NCBI GenBank assembly: GCA_009787175.1 | Contig: WRGM01000153.1 | Coordinates: 1-17,060 of the forward strand | DNA: 17,060 bases | Reading direction: 5' to 3' | Source: Candidatus Bathycorpusculum fermentans | Lineage (GTDB): Archaea > Thermoproteota > Bathyarchaeia > Bathyarchaeales > Bathycorpusculaceae | Shown: positions 1 through 6,343 of the stretch, one piece after another | Numbering within the stretch: the stretch's first letter is position 1 | Layout: the number at the start of each line of letters is the position of its first letter | Position numbers and translations under genes: made by a program | The notes under the pieces: generated by a model | Seen by the model: only the letters and a program-made list of their open reading frames with translations | Told to the model about the DNA's origin: nothing | Database searches by the model: none

Positions 1-85
1 TATTGTTCCGTGCGAAGTTACCAAACAACAAAGACTATTGTTTGAAAACCTAAATGTTGTAGTACCTAAAACCAGCGGAGTTTAG
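1..85 (+). CDS. C-terminal end of an unidentified protein (partial)
   Basis: The reading frame starting at base 2 is open from the window edge to a TAG at 83-85 and gives 27 residues ending in FENLNVVVPKTSGV. It has a balanced amino acid mix and could be the tail of a gene that begins to the left of the window. I do not recognise the family. The stop lies right beside the transposase remnant on the other strand, and the last codons may overlap its decayed end, so this could be chance. The fragment is too short to decide. Confidence 0.35.
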   Translation, partial: IVPCEVTKQQRLLFENLNVVVPKTSGV

Positions 86-278
86 GATTATGTGGTAAGG
101 CTCTTTATCCAATGTATGCCATAAGATGTAGAGGGCTTTTTTTTGCAGCTATTTTCTCGTCAGTACGTTTATCGCCTATGCGAAAATTACGCCCGGTATC
201 CTTTGCAGCGAAAACGCTGTCTACCTCCAACTATACCACTCTTCAAATATTTTCTAAACCACACTTCTTACAAGCCAT
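80..278 (-). pseudogene. Frameshifted remnant of an IS1-family-type (InsA-like) transposase
   Basis: Reading leftward from an ATG at 278, three frames together give a zinc-ribbon transposase N-terminus. The first frame gives MACKKCGLENI and then hits TGA. After a one-base shift comes KSGIVGGRQRFRCKGY, and after a second shift RNFRIGDKRTDEKIAAKK. In the 8-A run at 137-144 a third shift opens ALYILWHTLDKEPYHIIL. CxxC, the basic RQRFRCK stretch and the DKRT-EKIAAKK block are what I know from IS1-type InsA-like proteins. The catalytic (InsB/DDE) part is not present. At least three indels make it non-functional. The left limit is uncertain because similarity fades below about position 85. No terminal inverted repeats were recognised. 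Confidence 0.7.
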
Positions 279-312
279 CATACACCCATGTCAACTCTAC
301 AACACACAACAC

Positions 313-367
313 AAAAATATATTTAAGTTGACACTCTCGAAATTGTAAGTGCTTATTTGTACACTTA
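313..367 (-). terminator. Possible terminator of the FKBP gene
   Basis: A 6-bp inverted repeat (346-351 with 362-367, loop of 10) sits on the FKBP stop codon. Read on the minus strand it is followed 28 bases later by a T5 run (317-313) in an AT-rich stretch. Archaeal termination relies mainly on T-runs, so the call is tentative. Confidence 0.3.
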
Positions 368-1195
368 GACTTTTTGTTCTTCTGTAGCTGGAGCGTTTTC
401 AGCAGAGTCTGCTACGACTGTTTCTGTTTGAGCAGATGCATCGTCGACCTGGTCGGATATTGGAGTGTTTGCGGATTGGACTGTTGGTGGAGCTATATCT
501 ACGGGTTTTGGTTCTGTTTTAAATGTTTCAACGAATTGTGTTTGCATAATATTTGGTAGATATTTTTGGATGTCCATGGCGATGCCGCGTTTTGCTATTT
601 GTATACCTTCAACATAGTATGTGTCGTCAGGCATGTCTATTGTTAAATTGTCGGTTTTTAGTGTAACTTTGAATTTTTCCTCTTCAACTACTGGCACGCG
701 CCTATGTATTATAGAGAGAATTTTCTCTTCGCTACTGTCGAGTTTCTTTTTAACTATAACATTATAGATAAGTGTTCGTCCAGCTAAGGGCGGGTTGAAG
801 TCAAGTAGAACTCTTCCGGCGCCAACGGCACGAATCATAGCTGTTTTTCCTTGATATTCGATACGAGCTCCAATTACTGGGTTTATTTCGTTTGCTAATA
901 ATTGGCGCAAAGGTATGCGTCTAATTTTTTCAGGATCTCTTTGACCAAATGCTTTATCTGGAGAGATTTCAACTGTTGATTCTTTTTCAGGCTCCATATC
1001 TAAAATTGCATCATCTAAAGCTTTTAGAACCCACCCTTCACCTATAACAACAAGTCTAGGCTCATACATGTCACCTTCTTTATGAAGGCGTTCTTTCTTT
1101 GATACTTCCTCATATGTAGTGTCAAAAACTTCGTTTGTTTCCTTTACTTTTCCAGTATAATCAATTAATATAAAGTCTCCCTTTTGAAAGGTCAT
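365..1195 (-). CDS. Long archaeal FKBP-type peptidyl-prolyl cis-trans isomerase (SlyD-like)
   Basis: Cytosolic prolyl isomerase and chaperone of the archaeal long FKBP class. The protein opens with KGDFILIDYTGKVKETNEVF, the usual FKBP start. It continues through the insert-in-flap region (VVIGEGWVLKALDDAILDME, then ISPDKAFGQRDPEKIRRIP) and back to the FKBP core at GRTLIYNVIV. About 80 residues of a conserved archaeal C-terminal domain follow. The last ~40 residues form a Pro/Ala/Thr/Glu-rich acidic tail ending EEQKV, which looks disordered. I chose the ATG at 1195, giving 276 residues. AAAGG at 1209-1205 ends nine bases upstream of it but directly abuts the in-frame ATG at 1204. The longer start would add only three residues. 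It stands alone, between a remnant transposase and the ior operon transcribed in the same direction. Confidence 0.93.
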   Translation of the reverse strand: MTFQKGDFILIDYTGKVKETNEVFDTTYEEVSKKERLHKEGDMYEPRLVVIGEGWVLKALDDAILDMEPEKESTVEISPDKAFGQRDPEKIRRIPLRQLLANEINPVIGARIEYQGKTAMIRAVGAGRVLLDFNPPLAGRTLIYNVIVKKKLDSSEEKILSIIHRRVPVVEEEKFKVTLKTDNLTIDMPDDTYYVEGIQIAKRGIAMDIQKYLPNIMQTQFVETFKTEPKPVDIAPPTVQSANTPISDQVDDASAQTETVVADSAENAPATEEQKV

Positions 1196-1321
1196 TCTTA
1201 TCATCCTTTAGATATACGCGCAAGTAAAATTCAAACGCTAATAAAAACCTATCTACCAATCATAGGGCATTACTTAGAAAAAATCTTAATCAAAAAACGC
1301 AACTAAAAAGTAACTGGAGGT

Positions 1322-1389
1322 AAAAAAAGACATAAGTGAGCGTTTGTTGAGGACAATAACGTGCCTTACAGGCGTTACAAGCCTCAACA
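1322..1389 (-). terminator. Two-tier hairpin and T-run downstream of iorB
   Basis: Bases 1345-1352 pair perfectly with 1382-1389 (8 bp). Inside, AAC (1358-1360) pairs with GTT (1374-1376) and GCC (1363-1365) with GGC (1371-1373), around a 5-base loop. A near-symmetric internal loop of five bases on each side separates the two tiers. On the minus strand, the direction of iorB, the hairpin starts 30 bases after the iorB stop and is followed 16 bases later by T7 (1328-1322). A terminator or 3'-end structure for paaK-iorAB is the simplest reading. An independent structured RNA is possible. Confidence 0.45.
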
Positions 1390-1419
1390 TTTACGTTTGC
1401 ATATAACGTCAGTAATAGC

Positions 1420-2022
1420 TCAAGTTTTATGAACATTATTTTGGACGCTTTGTCGACCAAGTTCGAATGCTTGCATGTTAATTTGTAAGTATTTTTCTTT
1501 TAATTTAGCTGCTATGGCTTTTTCAAAGGATTCACGTTTTATAGGCATATTGTGTAGGGCAGATAGTGCGCCTAGTAGTATGGTGTTAGTGGTCAAGTTG
1601 TTGCCTAACTGGTTTGCCATGTTTGAAGCGTTTACTTCGTAAATGTTTGTTGCAGCATTTTTTATTATGCTTAAAAGTTCCTGCTGCGTTTTTGGTTTTA
1701 TGTTTTTTGAAAAGTTGTTTGGTTTGAGGTATTTGGTGTTTACTATTACAGTGCCGTCAGGTGTTAGCATATGTAACGCTCGGGTGGTTTCGAGGATTTC
1801 AAAGCCTATTATGATGTTAACTTTTCCAGTCTCAATCAGGGGGGTTTCTACTTTTTCGCTTATTCGTGCAAAAGCCGTTACAGAACCGCCGCGCTGAGCC
1901 ATACCGTGAATTTCTGCTTTAGTTACATCAAACCCGTCAAGCATTGCGGCTTCACAGAATATATCACTTAAAACTACAATTCCTTGTCCGCCAACACCGG
2001 CGAAAACAATGTCAAGCTTCAC
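1420..2022 (-). CDS. iorB: Indolepyruvate:ferredoxin oxidoreductase, beta (gamma-type) subunit
   Basis: Small subunit of indolepyruvate ferredoxin oxidoreductase, which with IorA converts arylpyruvates plus CoA to aryl-acetyl-CoA, CO2 and reduced ferredoxin. The 200-residue length is normal. The family signature is clear: LDIVFAGVGGQGIVVLSD at the N-terminus (glycine-rich loop), EIHGMAQRGGSV around residue 40, IIIGFEILETTRAL, and the late NTILLGAL. The start is a GTG one base after the iorA TAG, with GGGAGG inside the 3' end of iorA as ribosome-binding site about eight bases upstream. The two are therefore translationally coupled. It is the last gene of the paaK-iorA-iorB operon, and a hairpin with a T-run follows its stop. 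Confidence 0.96.
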   Translation of the reverse strand: MKLDIVFAGVGGQGIVVLSDIFCEAAMLDGFDVTKAEIHGMAQRGGSVTAFARISEKVETPLIETGKVNIIIGFEILETTRALHMLTPDGTVIVNTKYLKPNNFSKNIKPKTQQELLSIIKNAATNIYEVNASNMANQLGNNLTTNTILLGALSALHNMPIKRESFEKAIAAKLKEKYLQINMQAFELGRQSVQNNVHKT

Positions 2023-4278
2023 CTAATCTTTCCTCCCAACTAGGGGTACTATAGCATTATGAGGACAAATACTTGCGCATACACCACAACCATTGCAAAG
2101 AGAAGAATCAATTTCCGCTCTACCGACAACCGGCATAGTAGCGTCATCATTGCTATTGTTGCTATTTTCATCATTTATCTGAGTTATTATAGCAGGGCAG
2201 CCAAATTGTGTGGTGCATAATCCGCAGGAGCCGCATTTTTCTGTGATTTCATATGGACGCCCACGTTCACTTATAAGAGGGCAGGGTCTTTGAGTGATTA
2301 TAACGCATGGACCGTCATATGTTAGTGTTTCACGTATAGCCTCTATAGTGGCTTTAACGTCATATGGGTCAACAGTTACTATTTTGTCTATACCTATGCT
2401 TCTAACTATTTCCGGTATGCTTACACTTTTAGCAGTATCGCCCATAGCTGTTTGTCCAGAGGCAGGAGTAGGCTGATGTCCTGTCATGGCTACTATACGA
2501 TTGTCTAATATTATAACACAAACATTAGCTCTGTTATAGACAATATTTAACAGGCCAGGCATGCCTGCGTGGAAAAAGGTAGAGTCACCAATTACCGCAA
2601 ACACTTTTCCGTTAACACCTGCATGCACCATACCTGCCGCCTGAGATATACCGCCGCCCATGCAGAGGCAGGTTTGAACGGTGTTTAAAGGAGGTAAAAC
2701 GCCAAGAGTATAACAGCCTATATCTCCTGCAACAATTTTATCATCAGACCGCCCCACTAAAGTTAGAGCATACCTGGGACAATGTTTAACACATGCAGGA
2801 TCACCCTGACAAGTATCACAAACGAAAACCTTCCGCTTACCTGAATCTAAAACCATAGCGCCATATGAACAGGCTTTAACACATAAGCCGCAGCCTATAC
2901 ATTTGTTTTCATCTACAGATATTAAGCCGGTTTTAACGGATTTAGAAAGCGCGCCATTATTACATGAGGTAACACATGGAGCGTTAGGACAAGTTTGACA
3001 TGTAATGGCTATATGGTCTGCATTATTAATGCGTGTGACGTGAATTCGTGCCTTAGACGCATCAGAGATATGTGTCTTTTCAAAAGAACAAATTTTTTCA
3101 CAAGTTCTACAGCCTATGCATTTACTGCTATCACATGCTACATGCTGATTAACAGAGTTTAAAGCATAATAAAAAGCACGATGTGTGCAGCCAGGACATA
3201 GATTGGGAGGCCGAGGCTGCAGGCCTACAATTGCTGTTGGTGTGGAGGTTTTTTCGGTCAAGTTTAATTTTGCGAGGGCTTCTCGGATTTTGTCAGGTGT
3301 GTATTCGCCTATTTCGCTAAGGTTTAGCGCGGTTTTTCCAGTTACGTCAAGTTTTAAGCGTTGGAGGTTTTCCTCAATATAGGGTCGAAGTTCTTCAATT
3401 ACTATTAATTGTTTTACTTTAGCGGCGAATTTTTTCACGAGTTCTGTTGGGAAGGGATGTATGAAGCCAAGTTTTAGCCAAGAGAATTTTTTGGTATCTA
3501 GTACGCTTCGTGCGTAATAGTAGCCTACGCCGCTGCCTATTATGCCGACTTCAGAATTGTTGTCTTCAATTGTGTTGAAGGTAAAATTTTCAGAGATTTT
3601 TTTTGCTTCAACGAGTTTTTCTTCTAAAACATTGTGCTGTCGGGTTGCATTTACAGGTATCATTACCCATCGGGAGCCGTTTTTGTCAAAGGAAATTTTG
3701 CGTTCAAGTTTTTGAAAGTTGCCAATTTGTACTTTGGCTTTTCCATGAGCGACTCTTGTGGTTAGTCGTAGAATTATTGGGAGATGGAGGCTTTCGCTTA
3801 TGTTGAAGGCTTCTTTGGTCATGTTTAGGGCTTCTTGGGGGTTTCCAGCGTCGAGTAGGGGTAGTTTGGAGTGTACGGCGAAGTATCGTGTGTCTTGTTC
3901 GTTTTGGCTGCTGTGTAGTGCGGGGTCGTCGCAGACTACTATGACTAGACCGCCTTCGGTGCCTGTGTATGCGAGTGTCATAACGGCGTCGGATGCGACA
4001 TTTAAGCCTACGTGTTTCATGGATACTATGGCTCTTGCGCCGGTCATGGATGCGCCTGCGGCTATTGTTGTGGAGATTATTTCGTTGACGCTCCATTCTG
4101 CGTAAAAGTTTAGGGTTTTGGCGGCTTTTGAGAGGGTTTCTAGTATTTCTGTGGATGGTGTTCCTGGGTATGCGGTTGCGACTTTTATGTCGGCTTCTAT
4201 TGCGCCTCGTGCGACGGCTTCGTCACCGTTTAGTAGTATGAAGCTGCCTGGTTTGTTTGTGGTAATTTTGGAGGTCAT
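2023..4278 (-). CDS. iorA: Indolepyruvate:ferredoxin oxidoreductase alpha subunit with an inserted four-cluster Fe-S domain
   Basis: TPP-dependent catalytic subunit of the arylpyruvate oxidoreductase. Residues 1-350 are the pyrimidine-binding and transketolase-C-like parts (LLNGDEAVARGA, TAYPGTPSTEI, AIVSMKHVGLNVASD). The TPP half has NLCPGCTHR (359-367), GDIGCYTLGVLPP from 518, and a GDSTFFHAG...VIILDN metal/TPP loop. The C-terminus has the usual two cluster motifs, CGSCGLCTTQFGC (682-694) and CNGCGVCASIC (728-738). The oddity is residues ~376-516: between the CPGC helix and GDIGC, where known IorA proteins have about 25 residues, sit four more cysteine motifs at 387-397, 427-439, 460-470 and 487-500. 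Their order and spacing (CxxCxxCxxxC, CxxCxxxPCxxxC, CxxCxxCxxxC, CDxCxGxPxCxxxC) match HycB/DmsB-type polyferredoxins and aldehyde oxidoreductase electron-transfer subunits. This explains the 751-residue length against about 600-650 normally. The frame is intact throughout. Confidence 0.95.
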   Translation of the reverse strand: MTSKITTNKPGSFILLNGDEAVARGAIEADIKVATAYPGTPSTEILETLSKAAKTLNFYAEWSVNEIISTTIAAGASMTGARAIVSMKHVGLNVASDAVMTLAYTGTEGGLVIVVCDDPALHSSQNEQDTRYFAVHSKLPLLDAGNPQEALNMTKEAFNISESLHLPIILRLTTRVAHGKAKVQIGNFQKLERKISFDKNGSRWVMIPVNATRQHNVLEEKLVEAKKISENFTFNTIEDNNSEVGIIGSGVGYYYARSVLDTKKFSWLKLGFIHPFPTELVKKFAAKVKQLIVIEELRPYIEENLQRLKLDVTGKTALNLSEIGEYTPDKIREALAKLNLTEKTSTPTAIVGLQPRPPNLCPGCTHRAFYYALNSVNQHVACDSSKCIGCRTCEKICSFEKTHISDASKARIHVTRINNADHIAITCQTCPNAPCVTSCNNGALSKSVKTGLISVDENKCIGCGLCVKACSYGAMVLDSGKRKVFVCDTCQGDPACVKHCPRYALTLVGRSDDKIVAGDIGCYTLGVLPPLNTVQTCLCMGGGISQAAGMVHAGVNGKVFAVIGDSTFFHAGMPGLLNIVYNRANVCVIILDNRIVAMTGHQPTPASGQTAMGDTAKSVSIPEIVRSIGIDKIVTVDPYDVKATIEAIRETLTYDGPCVIITQRPCPLISERGRPYEITEKCGSCGLCTTQFGCPAIITQINDENSNNSNDDATMPVVGRAEIDSSLCNGCGVCASICPHNAIVPLVGRKD

Positions 4279-4291
4279 AGGTGTAGTGTCC

Positions 4292-5611
4292 TTACATTTT
4301 GCCTTTGCGTAGGTCTAGGACTCTCTTTGTTTTTCCGTCTGTTCTTGGTAGCTCGTTTGGTTTGACGAGTTCTATTTCGACTGTTAATCCTGTGATTATG
4401 TATATTTTGTGTTGTATGTTGTGTTTGAGTTGTTTTAGGTCGAGTTGTGTGTTTGTTTGGGCTTGTTCTGTTAGTTCAATTTTTACTAGGAATGTGTCGA
4501 GGGCTCCGGGGCGGTCGAGGATTATTAGGTATTGTGGGGCGAGTTCGGGGAATTGTAGTATGGCGTATTCTATTTGTGAGGGGAATACGTTTACTCCGCG
4601 GACTTTTAGCATGTCGTCTGTTCTGCCTGTGACGCGGAACATTCTAGCGTGTGTGCGTCCGCAGGCACATTTTTCGTGGGTGATTTTTGATATGTCAAAT
4701 GTGCGGTAGCGTAGTATAGGTAAGCCTGTTTTGCTTAGGGCTGTAAAGACAAGTTCGCCTTCTTGGCCATCGGGTAGGGGTTCGCCTGTGTTTGAGTCTA
4801 TTATTTCGACGATGAAATAGTCTTCCCAGATGTGTAAGCCGTTGTGTTCTGGGCATTCTATTGAGACGCCTGGTCCATAGAGTTCTGTTAGACCGTAAAT
4901 GTCAAAGGTTTCAATGTTTAGGGCTTCTTCGATTCTCTGTCTCATCTGTTGAGACCAGGGTTCAGCGCCAAATATGCCACATTTAAGTTTGAGGTCTTCT
5001 TTTGGATTTATGCCGTCTTGTTGCATGATTTCTGCTATATGAACGGCGAAGCTGGGGGTGCAGGCGAGAATTGTTACGTCTAGGTCTTTCATAAGTTTAA
5101 CTTGTCGCTGTGTCATACCGCCGCTTATAGGTATAATGCGGGCACCAAGTTTTTGGGCTCCATAATGAAATCCAAAGCCGCCGGTAAATAAGCCGTAACT
5201 GTACGCTATTTGTATAATGTCCTGAGGGCGTCCGCCAGCTGTGTAAATTGAGCGGGCCATAATTTCCTGCCAGGCATCTATATCCTCTTTGGTATAAGCA
5301 CCGACTATTTGAGTCCCAGTTGTTCCACTTGACGCGTGGATTTCAACAATTTTATCTGGAGGCGCTGCTACCATGCCGTAGGGGTAATTTTCTTTTAAAT
5401 CAGTCTTTACTGTAAAAGGAATTTTTTTAAGGTCATCAAATGTTTTAATATCATCAGGCTTTAAACCTATGCTATCAAATTTTTTACGGTAAAAATTACT
5501 ATTGTTATAGCAATACTTTACCTGCTCTCTAAGCCTCTGTAATTGAAGTGCTCTCAGTTCTTCAGAGGGTAAAGTTTCAATTTTTTCATTCCAATATTTA
5601 CCGGCAGCCAT
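4292..5611 (-). CDS. paaK: Phenylacetate-CoA ligase (AMP-forming)
   Basis: Adenylate-forming ligase of the PaaK family: aryl acetate + ATP + CoA to aryl-acetyl-CoA + AMP + PPi, in the cytosol. The length of 439 residues is typical. The phosphate loop HASSGTTGT is at 92-100, FGAEPWS at 214-220, and YGLTELYGPGV at 239-249 is the A5-type motif. In the C-terminal part YRTFDIS, a CACGRTH cluster, VTGRTDDMLKVRGVNVFPSQ and the closing PRTDGKTKRV are all diagnostic. The ATG at 5611 has GAGGA about eight bases upstream. Its stop is 13 bases before iorA, so it leads the paaK-iorA-iorB operon. In archaea this pairing usually serves aromatic amino acid fermentation or aryl acid activation; the direction here cannot be told from sequence. 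Confidence 0.95.
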   Translation of the reverse strand: MAAGKYWNEKIETLPSEELRALQLQRLREQVKYCYNNSNFYRKKFDSIGLKPDDIKTFDDLKKIPFTVKTDLKENYPYGMVAAPPDKIVEIHASSGTTGTQIVGAYTKEDIDAWQEIMARSIYTAGGRPQDIIQIAYSYGLFTGGFGFHYGAQKLGARIIPISGGMTQRQVKLMKDLDVTILACTPSFAVHIAEIMQQDGINPKEDLKLKCGIFGAEPWSQQMRQRIEEALNIETFDIYGLTELYGPGVSIECPEHNGLHIWEDYFIVEIIDSNTGEPLPDGQEGELVFTALSKTGLPILRYRTFDISKITHEKCACGRTHARMFRVTGRTDDMLKVRGVNVFPSQIEYAILQFPELAPQYLIILDRPGALDTFLVKIELTEQAQTNTQLDLKQLKHNIQHKIYIITGLTVEIELVKPNELPRTDGKTKRVLDLRKGKM

Positions 5612-5851
5612 CTCGTATCCTCTTAGTTAATAAAGTTATGTACATTTGTTTAATGTAACTATTAGATAAGAGTTCCCACTATATCTAAATAATAAATACG
5701 CATCTACAACATTAGAACAGACATAACAGACAAATACACATAAAATTTAACAATAAACTAACCATCCTACATACATACAGCTTTTTACAATTCACAAGGT
5801 TAATTTATGTCGAGTTAGGTTGCTAAGCATGATAAACTGGAGAGTTCTTAC
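5612..5851 (+). promoter_or_regulatory. Divergent intergenic region between paaK-iorAB and hoxEFUYH
   Basis: These 240 bp must contain both promoters. They are AT-rich, and the plus strand is A/C-rich in 5660-5790. An imperfect inverted repeat lies at 5634-5660: ACATT (5642-5646) pairs with AATGT (5652-5656) around five bases, and AGTT (5634-5637) with AACT (5657-5660) across a bulge. It sits close to the paaK start and could be an operator. Several TATA-like AT stretches occur on both strands, but none is close enough to the archaeal consensus to name with confidence. The hoxE ribosome-binding site GGAG is at 5839-5842. Confidence 0.5.
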
Positions 5852-6343
5852 TTGACTACAGAAGATATACGCAGGGCGCAGTTGGAGAGAGTACTAAAAA
5901 AAAATAATTATCAAAAAAGTGCGCTTTTAGAAATTCTTCATAGCGCCCAAGAAATTTATGGTTACCTTGACCAAAACCTGCTCGTGGACATAGCAGGCTC
6001 ATTAAATCTGCCACCAAGCCATGTCTATGGGGTAGTCACATTTTACAGTTACTTTAAAATGAGAAAACCAGGTCAACATATAGTTACAGCCTGTCTAGGA
6101 ACAGCCTGCTATGTGAAAGGTGTAAAACAGATAATTGAAGCTATAGAGGAAGAGTTTAACCTTAAAGTAGGAGGTTCAACAGCTGACGGTAAACTGTCAT
6201 TATCACTTACACGCTGTATAGGAGCCTGTGCAATGGCACCGGCGGTTGTTTTAGATGATCAAGTTATTGGCAAAGCGACTAAAGAGATTGTGATTGAAAG
6301 AATTAGAAATGTACTAGCAGGTGAGAGAGATGAATCTGTCTGA
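5852..6343 (+). CDS. hoxE: NAD-linked hydrogenase diaphorase subunit HoxE (NuoE-like, [2Fe-2S])
   Basis: Thioredoxin-fold [2Fe-2S] subunit of the diaphorase part of a bidirectional hydrogenase, related to NuoE and HndA. The N-terminal half is helical with the family block LLEILHSAQEIYGYLD and LPPSHVYGVVTFYSYF. The cluster ligands are C81 and C86 (ACLGTACYVKG) and C122 and C126 (RCIGACAMAPA), the classic four-cysteine arrangement. The 163-residue length is normal. The start is a TTG: no in-frame ATG or GTG follows a stop closer by, and GGAG lies nine bases upstream. It is the first gene of the hox operon, and its last codons overlap the start of hoxF. HndA or NuoE is the alternative name; the presence of HoxY and HoxH downstream decides for HoxE. 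Confidence 0.93.
   Translation: MTTEDIRRAQLERVLKKNNYQKSALLEILHSAQEIYGYLDQNLLVDIAGSLNLPPSHVYGVVTFYSYFKMRKPGQHIVTACLGTACYVKGVKQIIEAIEEEFNLKVGGSTADGKLSLSLTRCIGACAMAPAVVLDDQVIGKATKEIVIERIRNVLAGERDESV

Noticed and set aside
137..144. T8 run on the plus strand as a terminator for the partial left-edge gene
   Set aside because: It is the complement of the A-run in the decayed transposase coding sequence, so a coding origin explains it. A terminator role cannot be excluded.
112..348. 78-aa plus-strand open frame in the left intergenic region
   Set aside because: It lies antisense over the transposase remnant and has no ribosome-binding site or recognisable motif.
1317..1355. GGAGGT followed by a GTG on the plus strand as a small gene start
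   Set aside because: The frame closes after four codons.
3704..4096. Long minus-strand open frame (130 aa) inside iorA
   Set aside because: It is an Arg/His/Ser-rich out-of-frame shadow of the iorA coding sequence, with no family features.
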